The notes under the pieces: model-generated
Seen by the model: only the letters and a program-made list of their open reading frames with translations
The model's database searches: none
What the model was told of the DNA's origin: nothing
Made by a program: the position numbers and the translations under genes
Shown here: piece by piece, positions 32,188 through 41,684 of the stretch
How positions within the stretch are numbered: position 1 is the stretch's first letter
Layout: each line of letters opens with the position of its first letter
Origin: VRUE01 sp033856275
Lineage (GTDB): Bacteria > Actinomycetota > Thermoleophilia > Solirubrobacterales > 70-9
Assembly: GCA_033856275.1 (NCBI GenBank)
Contig: JAWVFJ010000047.1
Span: 1-64,000, forward strand
Reading direction: 5' to 3'
DNA: 64,000 bases

Positions 32188-35100
32188 CTACTGGGGACAA
32201 AACTCCTCGATCTTTACGTCCAGCGTGTGCGCGGGCAATCCCTCTACATTAATCTGAAATTCCCAGGTTTGACTGAACTCATACTCCTTTCCCGGTTCAC
32301 AGTAAAATTCGCGGACATGCTTCTGGTAGTTCTGGCATGGGTCGGTGGAGCGACACGCAGGTTCAATTCGCGAATTGACTGGGCGGGGCGGCGGGATTGA
32401 GTGGAAGCCGTCGCCGTTACCCTTACCCCACCCCGATGCCAGGCCACCCAACGTGATGCCCCCAGCGACATTACACTTACGGACCGTCGTAAGGACGATG
32501 CGTCCACGACGACCGGGCGTAAACTTTGCCCACATCTTGCACTTGCAGCCAGCAAAGCCAGGCAAGCACGCTGAATCATATGGGCTAGTGCCGGTCAGGT
32601 CGAATCCAGTGATCGGATTGGCATTCGAATAGTCGTATGCATTCGCTGATGCCCCTGGGATCGGATCGGTAGATAGGAAGCGACCGAGCGCTGGTACGTA
32701 GCTCCGCACTCCCATCTGGATCACCCCAGAGGGCAATTCAGTGCGACGCGACTTGCCACCCAGCCAACCATAGCGGCCAGCACTGCCTTTCTTTGGATTG
32801 CCGAACTCATCGAAGTCGAAAGTCGCGGTCGGTTCTTTCGCGGTCAGACTCAGGCTAGCCGTCGCAACAACATCGCCGTGCAAGTTAGTGAGCTGGAGAC
32901 TGGTTGTGCCCGAGCTTTCTTGAATCGCTGCAAGTCCAGCCCCGATGCCACGGACGCTGCGCGTCCAGGTCCCACCGCGTTCCGTCCAGGCGGTCGAGTC
33001 CGAAGCCATTGCGTAGTGGAAGACTTCAGTTCCCGTTTTGGTTCCCATCTGGGCAACCTGGCGGGGGCGTCCAGTGGCATCAAGCTGGTAGGTGTTCGTA
33101 AGCCCTCCCTGCGATTGGCTTGCAACCATGTTGTTGCTATAGAAGGTTGTCGTCAGGGTGCTCCCGCCCGCAAATTTTGCCGGCAGGCTCGTAATCCGGC
33201 CGAAGCTGTCGTAGTTGACGGTTTCGGGCCCAATCAACCGATCGGCAGCATCGTATTTGTATTCCTGGCTGGTCCCAGTTGATTTCGTGTCACAAGCGCC
33301 ACCCACCCCAGGCGCACGGGTCGTCATTTTCGTGCGATTGGAGTCCGCGTCGAAGACATACTGGCGGGTTGTGCAGCTCCCGCCTTTCGGGGTGTCCTGA
33401 ACCAAGGTCAACCGGCCAGCCTTATCGTAGCTGTACTGCTGGCTTGAGCTGAGGCTCGTCTGCGAAAGGATCTGGCCGTAGATCGAGCGTTCGTTGCTTT
33501 CTTCGAGCCAGGTGCATTTTTCCGAGCAGCTCACCACCTTTGTGTAGCTCAGTTTGGTCGGCTGCCCCGCCTCGTCATAGGCCATTTTGGCCACCAACCC
33601 ATTGGGCAAGCCTTCTTCGAGCATCCGGCCGTCCGCATCGTAGGAGGCAGTGAACGTCCCCGCCGCTGAGTCGTTCATCGCGACCAGAAGACCTGAGGTT
33701 TCGTCATATCCAAAGGTCTGTGTTCCCTTGCCGTCGTAGATTTTTGCTGGGCGCCCGAGCAGGTCATAGGTCGTTTCCGAGGTACTTCCGTCGGCATCGG
33801 TGTATTTGATCGGGCGACCCAATTCGTCGTAGGCAATCACCACGGACTGACTGTCGAAACCTTCGCATTTACCTTCGCAGGTGAATTTCCGTTCCTCCGG
33901 CAAGCCGGTTGTTTTGTTGTAGACGGTGGCCGTCGGCAGCAGTTCCGTTCCGCCGCCCACCAGCCTGCTCGTCGTTTCGCGACCCGCTTCGTCGTAGGTC
34001 TTGGTCGTTTTGCGGGTTTTTCCTGCTTCTTCTTTGCCCCCCGGACTTTCGATTACTTCAGTCGGCTGGCCAAGATAATTGTAAGAGGCATAGCGAGTGA
34101 CCAGTAGTTCAGGCACCCCCGCCGTACCCGGCTGTTTTGCTGGCATCGTCTTGCACGGCAGGCTGGCGTAGCCGTAGTTGTTCCCACAAGACGAGTCAAG
34201 GGCGTTGGCACCTGTCGTGTAGTAGATGGTTGCCATCGTATGCGCGTCACCGCCTTTGGGTTCTGCGGGCAGGCTGCGTTCAGTAGGCAGGCCACTTGCC
34301 GCGTCGTAGGCAATGCGGGTCTTCAGTTCGAGGTGTTCTTTACCGGGATCGAGGATCGTTTCGATTGGCTTTCGCAGTGTCCAGTCATATTTTGTTTCGG
34401 TGACTTTGGCGTCGAACTCGCCGAAAAGAGGAATGATTCCCGTGAAAGCCGCCGTCCTTTCACGAGTTGGTAGATGCGCTTTGGGTGTTCCAGCCGGAGG
34501 CGTTGGTGCCCCTTCGTCGTAGCTGATTTCACGGTTCATTCGCGCCTGGACGACTTCACCCGATTCAAGCCTGACCGCATGGCGAGGGCCCCATTCCCAT
34601 TCCAACTCTGTGCCATCGAACGAGAAGTGGCGCAGCGTGTCGAGTTCTTCTGAGCGTACTTGCGATTCGCTGCCCGCCGCCAAGGCCCGGATGCGGTTTT
34701 GAGGGGTCAGCTCGCGCGTGACGTTGCCGTACTCGTCGGTTTCGGTCGTCGTGATCGGGGGATCCGAGATCCCCGCGCCGGCAGGCGCCACGGTATTGAC
34801 CGTCTGCCCGTCGGCGTCCATGTAGTAGACCGTCGCGCGCGAATAGCTGCTCGGCGGTTCGGCGGGCACTTCGCTCGGTGGGAAGATCGCCGTCGCCGTG
34901 CGGGGCAGGTCTTTCTGCCCCCATTTCGAGATCGCGGAGTAGCCCAGATCGTAGGGGGCACCGCTTCCACTCACGGGCACGTTGTACGCAACCGTGGTTT
35001 CCGCGACCGACGGGCTGCTCACCAGACTTGGGCGGCTCACGCTTCTCAGGGCGTTTTGATCTGGGTATTTACTTACGTAGTTCAGAGTCCAAGGAAGCTG

Positions 35101-38100
35101 CCCCGGAGGGGTGATCGTTCGGACTCTGGGGCCTTCGTAGGTGTAGGTTTCTTTCAGCTCAGGGGAAATGCGCGGATCCCATTGCGCGATCAGATTTCCG
35201 TCGGCGTCATATGCGTAGCGGGATACTTCCCATTCGCCTTGGCTTCCGCCACCTGCTTTGGGTCCGTGGTAGGTGATCGACACAAGACGCGAGGCAAAGT
35301 ATTTGCCTTCGTTTGCGACCGGCAGGACTTCGTAGTAGAAGGTCAGCGAGCGACAGCCGAGAGTGGTCGCGGCATTCGTCTCGGTGCAGGTGAGACCGGG
35401 CGGCGATGGCGCAACGATCGAGCTAAGCAGGAGTTCTCCCTGGTAGTTCGGCTGGTAGTTGATCTGCTGTTTGTTGCCCGATCCCCCCGGCATCGTGATC
35501 GATTCGGGGAGATAGTTGAAGCTGCTTGCTTCCTTTTTGAACACCGTCCGGTTGCCATTGGGGTCGGCGAGCACAAGGTGGGTGCTGTCTTCGCGGCTCA
35601 ACTTCCATCCGGGAGCTTCTGGCGGACTGGCGTAGGACAAGCCTTCCATTTCGAACGCCACTTCATAGCCTTCTGGGTCGATCAGGACAGCGTATTCACC
35701 TTCTTCGGCGGCATTGGCGTCATAGATTCCGCGCCAGCCGAGGTTTCCTGCGGCCTGCAGCGAGACGGAGGGCTTCCAGCCGCTTCCGAGAACCCCCCTG
35801 ACGCCAGGGTCCTGCGGCTCGCGCGAGTTGCGGCTTCGCGAGAATTCGAGGTTCGAGTTGAACGCCGGTATCGAGACATCGGTGCGCGCAAGCGTGAAGT
35901 TCCCCGTAACCAGGTCGACATTGCCCGGGCCCATGGGAGCCGTGGCGTCACGGGGACCGCCAGTCTGCGGGTCATCGACGATGTTCACCGAGGCGGTGGA
36001 ACCGATTTCGCTTGTGCCGTCGAGCAATGCCCGCACTTGTACGGTGTCATCGAGGAGCGACCCGAAATATTTATAAGACGAGGCGTCGAAATAGAGCAAG
36101 GGACTTTTGCTGGCTCCTTTGGCGACGGCTACCGGCCAGGACACCTGGCTTCCGACGGCGTTTGTAACGAGTTTCGGGTCTATCGTGGTCCACGGGAGGT
36201 TCTGGTACTTCAACTGATAGGTCACCGACGTCACGCCGGTGCCTTTCCAGACTGAGCTCAAGGTGAAGTACTTGCCGCTGTGCTGTCCCTCGGTCGGCTT
36301 GTCGATCTTGCTGGTCGCCGGAGCCGGTGGATAGGCCGCGGGGCTGAAAGTCCATTCGGCCGGCGTGGGATCTGCCAGGCCGCTGCTGTCGGTCGCCACA
36401 ACTTCAAAGGTATGCCAGCCGATTTGGAGACTCTGCATCGTGTAAGGCGATTGGCAGGTGGTCAATGGAAGCGTTTGGCCGTTGTCGATCGAGCATTTGA
36501 ACGTTGAGCCGGCCTCATCGGACGTGAACTGAACCGGGGCGGGTTGCCCTTCGGTGTAGGTCGGCATCGGCGAGGTGATCGTGGTCTCGGGAGGATCAGG
36601 CGTCGTGAAGGTTTTGTCGGCGCCCGAAGCGCTGCCGGCCGGATTGCTGGCTGTGAGTCGATAGTGATAGGTGCCTCCCTCCTGAAGGCCAGAAATAGTT
36701 TTGCTAACCGCGACGGGCGTGGTTCCCCATCCAGTTGACGCGGCAGGCACCGGCACGCTTGTTCCGTAGGAGGTCGTCAGGCCGTATTCGAACTGATAGC
36801 TCGCCGCCCAGCCGTTGGGGTTGATACTGCCTTTCAGTGTCGCGGCGGACGCGGTAACGCCGGTGGCGGCTTCGGTGGTGAGCGTGGGGAGTTTCGGCGT
36901 CACAAGCGTTTCGTCTAGGCCAAAGGTAGTTCCATTGGCGTTGGTCGCGGAAACGCGGTAGTGGTAGAGCGTGTTGCCTGTCAGGCCACTGATGGCTTTG
37001 CTCACGGCGACGTTCGTCGTACCCGAACCAACGCTTTCGGCCGTACCCGGCACTTTGGTCCCGTAGGAGGTGGTCGTGCCGTATTCGAACTGGTATTTGG
37101 TTTCTGCGCCGTTGGGGTTGACCTGGCCTTTGAGCGTGGCGCCGGTTTCGCTGACCAAGGTGGCCGCTTCGGCCGTGGCGCTGGGTTTGATGCCGTAGAC
37201 CACGGAGAGATAGGGGCGTTTGGTCGAATCGGTGGCAGCGCTGCTGTTGAAGGTTGCCCAGCTGTTCGTGCAGGCCGTCGGCTGGCAGCCTTCCTCGTTC
37301 TTCAGCTTGATCACGAGGCCCTGGTTGCTCATCGTCCCGGAGGCCCAGCCCTGGACGACCGGCGCCAAGCCTTTGCTGAAGTTCCACCAGCCTTCCAGTT
37401 CTTTTCGTTCGCTCGTGAGTATTTCCGAGCCTTCGGCGTTGAAGGTACCGCCAGCGGTCGTCCAGGAGGTGGTGGCGTTGGCTTTCGTCCAGGTGACGTT
37501 GCTGTCCCAGCTCTGCGTCGCCCGGCGAAGCTCGATCCCGCTGATGCCGAGGGGTTCGTAGGGGGCAAAGAGGCCCACCGTGGCTTCGGTGACGATTGCC
37601 CCCGAAGGGATCGAGGAGGTGTCGAACTTGAGGACGGAGCGTTCCCGTTCTTGGGCCGCCCCGTTGTAGGCGGGCTTGTATTGGGCGCGTAGTTTGTTGA
37701 AGCCCGTCGATCCACAGCCGACATTCACGCTGGTCGAGGCGTTGTAGAGGAGGTAGTCGCAGTCGAGACTCGGGGTCGGGATGGTCAGGCTCGGGTCCAG
37801 GCGAATCGGCCACACCCGATCGGGGCTCTCGATCCATTCGCGGTCGGCTTCGATCGTGAGTAGCCATTCGCCGGCTCCCCGTTCGACAAGCCCATACTCG
37901 ATGTCGTCCGAGATGTCGGGGAATCCCGGCTGGGAGTCGAGCATGATCGGAGCGGGCAACACAAAGACTCGCTCCCCTTCGCCGTCTAGGAACACGATCG
38001 AGCCGTCTTGGCTTCGCTCCGGGGTCAGGCCAGCCGAGGACTTCAGCAGGTAGCTGAACTCGCTCGGCTGGGAGCGGTCGGCAAGGACGATGTCCTCCTT

Positions 38101-38586
38101 GAGGCCGTTGGCGAGACTCGACAGCTGGAATTCAAGATCGCCATGAGCTGCTTCATAGCTTGCGGAGTTGCTCTCGACTTCGGCCGCTTGGGTGTCGGCG
38201 CCGAGCAGCTGGCTCGAGATCCAGCCATCGTCGGTCGAGACCCGTACCGCCCCGGCATCAAGTTGCTCGGGGAGAGCGAGGTCGAAGCTGTTTTGGCCGT
38301 TTGCGAACGCAGAAGCATTTCCTTCTTGGAGGTCTTCGTTGATCGGCCGCCAGTTGCCTTCCTCGTCGCGGTAGTTGACCGGGGCCGGGTAGATCTTCGT
38401 TTCGAGCTGGCCATCGGGAAGGCTGAAGGTCTCGGAGTTGGCGGTGCGCTCGGGGAGACTTTCCGCTCCAGGAGGAAGCGAGCCAGAGCCCTGCGTTTCG
38501 CTTTCTGTCTGCTCTGCAAGCGCGATGCTCGAGCCCAAAGGAAGCAGCAGCACGACGATTGCCCCAACGAGCCTGATTCCCTTCAC
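32188..38586 (-). CDS. secreted RHS-repeat protein with DNRLRE and fibronectin-like domains
   Basis: A 2132-residue surface protein. It starts with a GTG (ribosome site aaaggggag) and signal peptide LVGAIVVLLLPLGSSIALA. In order: a helical/beta N-terminus; a DNRLRE-type domain at about 265-460 (RSVLKFDTSSIPSGAIVTEA); two fibronectin-like repeats at about 465-660 (TLKGQVNPNGAETKYQFEYG); then many YD/RHS repeats. The RHS core end is GRFLSTDPIPGASANAYDYS at about 1965. A 130-residue tip with many Cys (GCKCKMWAKFTPG, CRSTDPCQNYQ) follows; no toxin family was recognised. RHS proteins form a shell that carries a C-terminal effector, used in competition or adhesion. The absence of a VgrG/T6SS context fits a wall-associated protein. 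Confidence 0.9.
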   Translation of the reverse strand: MKGIRLVGAIVVLLLPLGSSIALAEQTESETQGSGSLPPGAESLPERTANSETFSLPDGQLETKIYPAPVNYRDEEGNWRPINEDLQEGNASAFANGQNSFDLALPEQLDAGAVRVSTDDGWISSQLLGADTQAAEVESNSASYEAAHGDLEFQLSSLANGLKEDIVLADRSQPSEFSYLLKSSAGLTPERSQDGSIVFLDGEGERVFVLPAPIMLDSQPGFPDISDDIEYGLVERGAGEWLLTIEADREWIESPDRVWPIRLDPSLTIPTPSLDCDYLLYNASTSVNVGCGSTGFNKLRAQYKPAYNGAAQERERSVLKFDTSSIPSGAIVTEATVGLFAPYEPLGISGIELRRATQSWDSNVTWTKANATTSWTTAGGTFNAEGSEILTSERKELEGWWNFSKGLAPVVQGWASGTMSNQGLVIKLKNEEGCQPTACTNSWATFNSSAATDSTKRPYLSVVYGIKPSATAEAATLVSETGATLKGQVNPNGAETKYQFEYGTTTSYGTKVPGTAESVGSGTTNVAVSKAISGLTGNTLYHYRVSATNANGTTFGLDETLVTPKLPTLTTEAATGVTASAATLKGSINPNGWAASYQFEYGLTTSYGTSVPVPAASTGWGTTPVAVSKTISGLQEGGTYHYRLTASNPAGSASGADKTFTTPDPPETTITSPMPTYTEGQPAPVQFTSDEAGSTFKCSIDNGQTLPLTTCQSPYTMQSLQIGWHTFEVVATDSSGLADPTPAEWTFSPAAYPPAPATSKIDKPTEGQHSGKYFTLSSVWKGTGVTSVTYQLKYQNLPWTTIDPKLVTNAVGSQVSWPVAVAKGASKSPLLYFDASSYKYFGSLLDDTVQVRALLDGTSEIGSTASVNIVDDPQTGGPRDATAPMGPGNVDLVTGNFTLARTDVSIPAFNSNLEFSRSRNSREPQDPGVRGVLGSGWKPSVSLQAAGNLGWRGIYDANAAEEGEYAVLIDPEGYEVAFEMEGLSYASPPEAPGWKLSREDSTHLVLADPNGNRTVFKKEASSFNYLPESITMPGGSGNKQQINYQPNYQGELLLSSIVAPSPPGLTCTETNAATTLGCRSLTFYYEVLPVANEGKYFASRLVSITYHGPKAGGGSQGEWEVSRYAYDADGNLIAQWDPRISPELKETYTYEGPRVRTITPPGQLPWTLNYVSKYPDQNALRSVSRPSLVSSPSVAETTVAYNVPVSGSGAPYDLGYSAISKWGQKDLPRTATAIFPPSEVPAEPPSSYSRATVYYMDADGQTVNTVAPAGAGISDPPITTTETDEYGNVTRELTPQNRIRALAAGSESQVRSEELDTLRHFSFDGTELEWEWGPRHAVRLESGEVVQARMNREISYDEGAPTPPAGTPKAHLPTRERTAAFTGIIPLFGEFDAKVTETKYDWTLRKPIETILDPGKEHLELKTRIAYDAASGLPTERSLPAEPKGGDAHTMATIYYTTGANALDSSCGNNYGYASLPCKTMPAKQPGTAGVPELLVTRYASYNYLGQPTEVIESPGGKEEAGKTRKTTKTYDEAGRETTSRLVGGGTELLPTATVYNKTTGLPEERKFTCEGKCEGFDSQSVVIAYDELGRPIKYTDADGSTSETTYDLLGRPAKIYDGKGTQTFGYDETSGLLVAMNDSAAGTFTASYDADGRMLEEGLPNGLVAKMAYDEAGQPTKLSYTKVVSCSEKCTWLEESNERSIYGQILSQTSLSSSQQYSYDKAGRLTLVQDTPKGGSCTTRQYVFDADSNRTKMTTRAPGVGGACDTKSTGTSQEYKYDAADRLIGPETVNYDSFGRITSLPAKFAGGSTLTTTFYSNNMVASQSQGGLTNTYQLDATGRPRQVAQMGTKTGTEVFHYAMASDSTAWTERGGTWTRSVRGIGAGLAAIQESSGTTSLQLTNLHGDVVATASLSLTAKEPTATFDFDEFGNPKKGSAGRYGWLGGKSRRTELPSGVIQMGVRSYVPALGRFLSTDPIPGASANAYDYSNANPITGFDLTGTSPYDSACLPGFAGCKCKMWAKFTPGRRGRIVLTTVRKCNVAGGITLGGLASGWGKGNGDGFHSIPPPRPVNSRIEPACRSTDPCQNYQKHVREFYCEPGKEYEFSQTWEFQINVEGLPAHTLDVKIEEFCPQ

Positions 38587-38660
38587 TTAGCGTCTCCCCT
38601 TTGTCTGATTGATTCCCTGCCGAGCCCCTATTGGCTCAGTGCGCTTGGATTCCGTAAGCG

Positions 38661-38942
38661 CTAACGGCACCTCTCCCTGACAGACGGATCGTCGGCCTGT
38701 GTCTCACGCACAAGGCCAAAATGAAGTTCAGGGCCATAGACCACCTCTACGACTTTCGCCTTTACGAGAGTGCAAAGGTGGTACTCGAAGACTCTTAGAT
38801 CCTTGTGTTCTGCCCAGATCATCTGAAGTTCGATGGATGACACTGGGCGGTCAAGCTCCTGCATCACGGCGACGATTGCCAGCTTGGTCTCGTTGACAGC
38901 GAGGGGAACGGGGGTGGAGCAAACACCCCCGTTCACCCCCAC
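38661..38942 (-). CDS. winged-helix DNA-binding protein
   Basis: The open frame begins at 39002 (TTG). A GTG at 38942 (VGVNGGVCSTPVPLAVNETK) is taken, with gggcagga upstream; the start is uncertain. The core resembles a small winged helix of the ArsR/MarR kind: LAIVAVMQELDRPVSSIELQ then LRVFEYHLCTLVKAKVVEVV, where the HxxxL segment would be the recognition helix. It lacks the metal-binding Cys of ArsR sensors. It probably regulates a nearby gene, perhaps the RHS gene 75 bases downstream in the same direction. Confidence 0.62.
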   Translation of the reverse strand: MGVNGGVCSTPVPLAVNETKLAIVAVMQELDRPVSSIELQMIWAEHKDLRVFEYHLCTLVKAKVVEVVYGPELHFGLVRETQADDPSVRERCR

Positions 38943-39243
38943 TGTCCCTGCCCGTAGTCTCTCGGCAGGAGGGAACGTCGTGCAGGCATTCGCTGTCGCC
39001 AATCGGGGTGATCGGCGGCAGCGCGTCGCTGCTGGGTAGAAGTGTGGTGATTAACAAACATGTTTTGTGTTTCTATGCCCCGGACGAGCGACCCGGATTC
39101 CAGTGGAGAGGAACCGACCCTGAATCGTCCGAGGCAACCCTCAAAAACAGAACTTCCGGCAACTGACGACAGCTCCGGACACTGTCCTGCTATTGAGTGG
39201 TGGAAGGTTTCAGATCGGTACGGCCAAGGCAACCTGAATTTAC
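38943..39243. other. intergenic stretch, nothing confidently coding
   Basis: A plus-strand ORF at 39060-39263 (MFCVSMPRTSDPDSSGEEPT) is open for 67 codons, but there is no good ribosome site and the codon use is weak. No hairpin or RNA was recognised. It holds the promoters of the flanking minus-strand regulator gene at most. Confidence 0.3.
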
Positions 39244-39891
39244 CTACCGCTCTTGAAATTTAGAGTTGAAGTAGCCACCATCTGGCCTGCCTGGTCGGCC
39301 GCGTCTAAAAGCGAGGAACGCAACGACCTTCGTTACGCCGACCTCGCCCGACTTCGCCATACGGCCGGCTGCTTTGGCGTGGATCTTCTGCGCGCGCCTG
39401 TAACTGGCAGTCATGTGCGCGTTCATCTCGCGCTCGCCCTGCGCGTCGAGGGTCGGCGCGCCCCATATCAATGCCACCGTTTCGTCCTCGACCAGTTTCC
39501 CGTTCTGGCACGACGAGATGGCCTCGGCCAGAACGCCCTGGACGATCGCCCCGCTCGCGTCGTCTCGATCCTCGTCGGGCATTTCCCGATACACCTCGTC
39601 GCTGACCTCGGGAGGGACGATGGCGCGATAGACGGGTCTCATCACCCCGTCCACTTCCTTGTGCCCCGCGAATTCGATACAGCCGGACTCATACAGATCG
39701 TGGATGTGATCTGTTACGGCCTTCACGTCTGCACCCGTCATGTCGGCGATCTCGCCCGCACTGAATTCCCCTTCGTGCAGGATTGAGATGATTTCGACCC
39801 TTAGCCAGTGGTTAAGGGCGTGGGTCATCGCAGGGACCGGCTGTCGCTTCCGATCCTTGCGAGGCCTTCTTCCCACCTTCCGTGCCGACAC
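39244..39891 (-). CDS. helix-turn-helix (winged-helix) transcriptional regulator
   Basis: The open frame extends to 40122, but the GTG at 39891 (VSARKVGRRPRKDRKRQP) is preferred, as GGAGGG lies 12 bases upstream and codon use drops before it. That gives 215 residues. The N-terminal winged helix resembles ArsR-type regulators: MTHALNHWLRVEIISILHEG, FSAGEIADMTGADVKAVTDH and IHDLYESGCIEFAG. The C-terminal half (SDEVYREMPDEDRDDASGAI) resembles the ligand or dimer domain of such regulators in Actinobacteria. The basic tail is unusual. It is a likely autoregulator, and the target is not known. Confidence 0.75.
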   Translation of the reverse strand: MSARKVGRRPRKDRKRQPVPAMTHALNHWLRVEIISILHEGEFSAGEIADMTGADVKAVTDHIHDLYESGCIEFAGHKEVDGVMRPVYRAIVPPEVSDEVYREMPDEDRDDASGAIVQGVLAEAISSCQNGKLVEDETVALIWGAPTLDAQGEREMNAHMTASYRRAQKIHAKAAGRMAKSGEVGVTKVVAFLAFRRGRPGRPDGGYFNSKFQER

Positions 39892-40465
39892 GTTCAAGTC
39901 AGTCCCTCCAATCAGATCCGCGCTCTTAGTCAGTAGAGCCAAAGCATAGGAGTCGGAGGCTTGGTCGCGGCGGCAGACGCCCGCTCGCGAAATTCCAAGC
40001 GGTAGAAATATTCCTACTCTCTCCTTTCCCGTCCCGGTGGCAGAGCCGGGGTGACGACACGGGAAGGGAGGTGAGAGGCAATGGCGATCAAGCCGGTCGA
40101 TCCGGTCGTGCCACTGCTGCAAATTTTGAAGCAGCGGTAGACGATCCGAGCCGGTCCTGATCGTCGTGGCGGAGGGTCGGGACCGGCCCTGATCTCCGGC
40201 GGGGGGGCATCATGGCCTGAAGCACGTCAAGGCTGGATGGACACCCTTTTGCCGATGCTGGGCGGCGGGTGGGCGGCCCTGAGAACTCCCGGTCTATGTG
40301 CATCCGCCTCGCCGTCCAGCTGGGCCTGATTCACGATTGAGCTCTTTTGCGGGATGTCGATGCACCATCGAAGCGGCTTTCCGTCTACTGCGGTTGCTTC
40401 CCGCGAAAAAGACTACTTTGTTCTTTTTATAAGTGCGGAGAGCGCCGGACAGGCAGCGTTGGCGC
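39892..40465. other. long leader/intergenic region with RNA structure
   Basis: Apart from the 19-codon ORF at 40081 no gene is supported. Stems are seen before the small ORF at 40029-40066 (tcccgt/acggga around an inner cccgg/ccggg). After it, gccggtcc pairs with ggaccggc at about 40150-40190. An AT-rich -10-like tataag lies at 40428-40433, just before the XRE gene. The pattern resembles a structured mRNA leader. Confidence 0.35.
40081..40140 (+). CDS. 19-codon small ORF with strong ribosome site (leader-peptide candidate)
   Basis: ATG at 40081 follows gggaggtgagaggca, one of the best ribosome sites in the window. It codes MAIKPVDPVVPLLQILKQR and stops at TAG. A GC-rich hairpin region follows. 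This layout is like a leader peptide or a short regulatory peptide upstream of the XRE gene 325 bases away. There is no known match from memory. Confidence 0.42.
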   Translation: MAIKPVDPVVPLLQILKQR

Positions 40466-40729
40466 GTGCCCCGAGCCCGCTATGAGCCTCCGCCTCCAGA
40501 GCTGGTCCGCCTGGGGGCGGCCCTGAAGATGCTCCGGGAGGAGCGCGACTTGAAGCAGATCGAGGCGGCGAGTCGTGCCGACATGACAGAGGGGCAGATA
40601 AGCAACATTGAGCGAGGTAAGAACAACCCGGGCTGGCTGGTGGTGATGCGGCTGCTCAAAGGCTTGGACGCGACCCTCCACGACCTGCTTGCTGCTTACG
40701 AGCAGGCCGGCGATCACGGGAACGAATAG
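40466..40729 (+). CDS. XRE-family HTH transcriptional regulator
   Basis: The frame is open from a GTG at 40433, but that codon overlaps the AT-rich -10-like site, so the GTG at 40466 (VPRARYEPPPPELVRLGAAL) is taken, giving 87 residues. The XRE/Cro helix-turn-helix is clear: LREERDLKQIEAASRADMTE GQISNIERGKNNPGW. Such small repressors control phage, plasmid or toxin-antitoxin genes. It probably regulates itself or the genes of the structured leader. No C-terminal sensor domain is present. Confidence 0.85.
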   Translation: MPRARYEPPPPELVRLGAALKMLREERDLKQIEAASRADMTEGQISNIERGKNNPGWLVVMRLLKGLDATLHDLLAAYEQAGDHGNE

Positions 40730-40748
40730 ATGAGGGCTCGCCCGTCCC

Positions 40749-41612
40749 CTACCGTTCCAGTGCAAGGTCGATGACCTGCCGATCCGGCCAGCCGAGGGCA
40801 TGGCTCGCCACGATGAGGGTGTTCGTCAACGCGATCAATGCCAGGCCGTAAGGGCCGTCTGCATCGCCCATCAGCTCAACATGTCCAACGGTCAGGTGTG
40901 GCGGAACACCGGACACAACTCGCGAGACAGCGGTGACCGTGGCGTGGGTCGTAAAGCTGTGGTCGGTGAACATCAGGAGATAGAGCAGCGCGAACGGCAC
41001 CCGCTCAATTGGTTCCTCGATCGGCATCCAGTGCTCATCGGCTTTCGCAGCAGCTGCCAGCACATTCGGTCTCCGCGGGATCGAAGCATCGGCTTCCAGC
41101 CGCGCGAACCTCGCTTCGGTTTCCTCGTCTAGGAGGCGCTCCAGAAGTGCCGCTCCGCGCCGCTTTCCGTAGATCGACTGACCCGCGATTTGATCAGTGA
41201 GCTGGTTCTGCGCCCGGCTCCGCCGCTGAAACTCGTCCTTGACGACGCTTTGGAGACGCTTAGACCTCTCGGCTTGATCGTCAACCCCTGCGAGCCAAGC
41301 GAACGTGATGGCGTACTCGCACAGCGAGCGGGCCAGCACCTCCGCGCGAATACGCCCGCGCGGCGGGGGCGCCGCTATGACGCCTTCCGCAAGGTCGGTC
41401 ACGATCGCGACGAATGCCGGACCAGCGACCGCCCAATCGTCAAATGCGCCGCTGGATTCGACTTCGCGGGGGAGATTCCGGTGCGCGACGTGAAGCAAGC
41501 CCTCAGCGCGCCTAACCGATGCAAGCCGCTGCTCCGAGCCAACGGAGGCGGGACCGTTTCCACCTCGCACCCTGGCCGAGCGCAGTCGACCAGCAATGTC
41601 ACCAATGAATCC
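40749..41612 (-). CDS. hypothetical protein, DUF5677-like
   Basis: A protein of about 287 residues from the ATG at 41612 (MGFIGDIAGRLRSARVRGG). The open frame extends further but the extension is Pro/Leu-rich and overlaps the divergent cupin. It is helical with ARSLCEYAITFAWLAGVDD and RLQSVVKDEFQRR, and a C-terminal FALLYLLMFTDHSFTTHATV that recalls the DUF5677 helical family of unknown role. It has no signal peptide. It is convergent with the XRE gene, and no operon partner was seen. Confidence 0.65.
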   Translation of the reverse strand, partial: GFIGDIAGRLRSARVRGGNGPASVGSEQRLASVRRAEGLLHVAHRNLPREVESSGAFDDWAVAGPAFVAIVTDLAEGVIAAPPPRGRIRAEVLARSLCEYAITFAWLAGVDDQAERSKRLQSVVKDEFQRRSRAQNQLTDQIAGQSIYGKRRGAALLERLLDEETEARFARLEADASIPRRPNVLAAAAKADEHWMPIEEPIERVPFALLYLLMFTDHSFTTHATVTAVSRVVSGVPPHLTVGHVELMGDADGPYGLALIALTNTLIVASHALGWPDRQVIDLALER

Positions 41613-41684
41613 CATGGCCGCCCCGACGAGGCTATCGGCAAGGCAAGGCGACAGCGCGGCGCCTGCCGATACGGTTCCGCCCCA

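Noticed and set aside
34660..36255. Long plus-strand frame (531 codons) inside the RHS gene
   Set aside because: It is antisense to clear RHS/YD repeats and made of Arg, Gly and Val-rich sequence with no motif.
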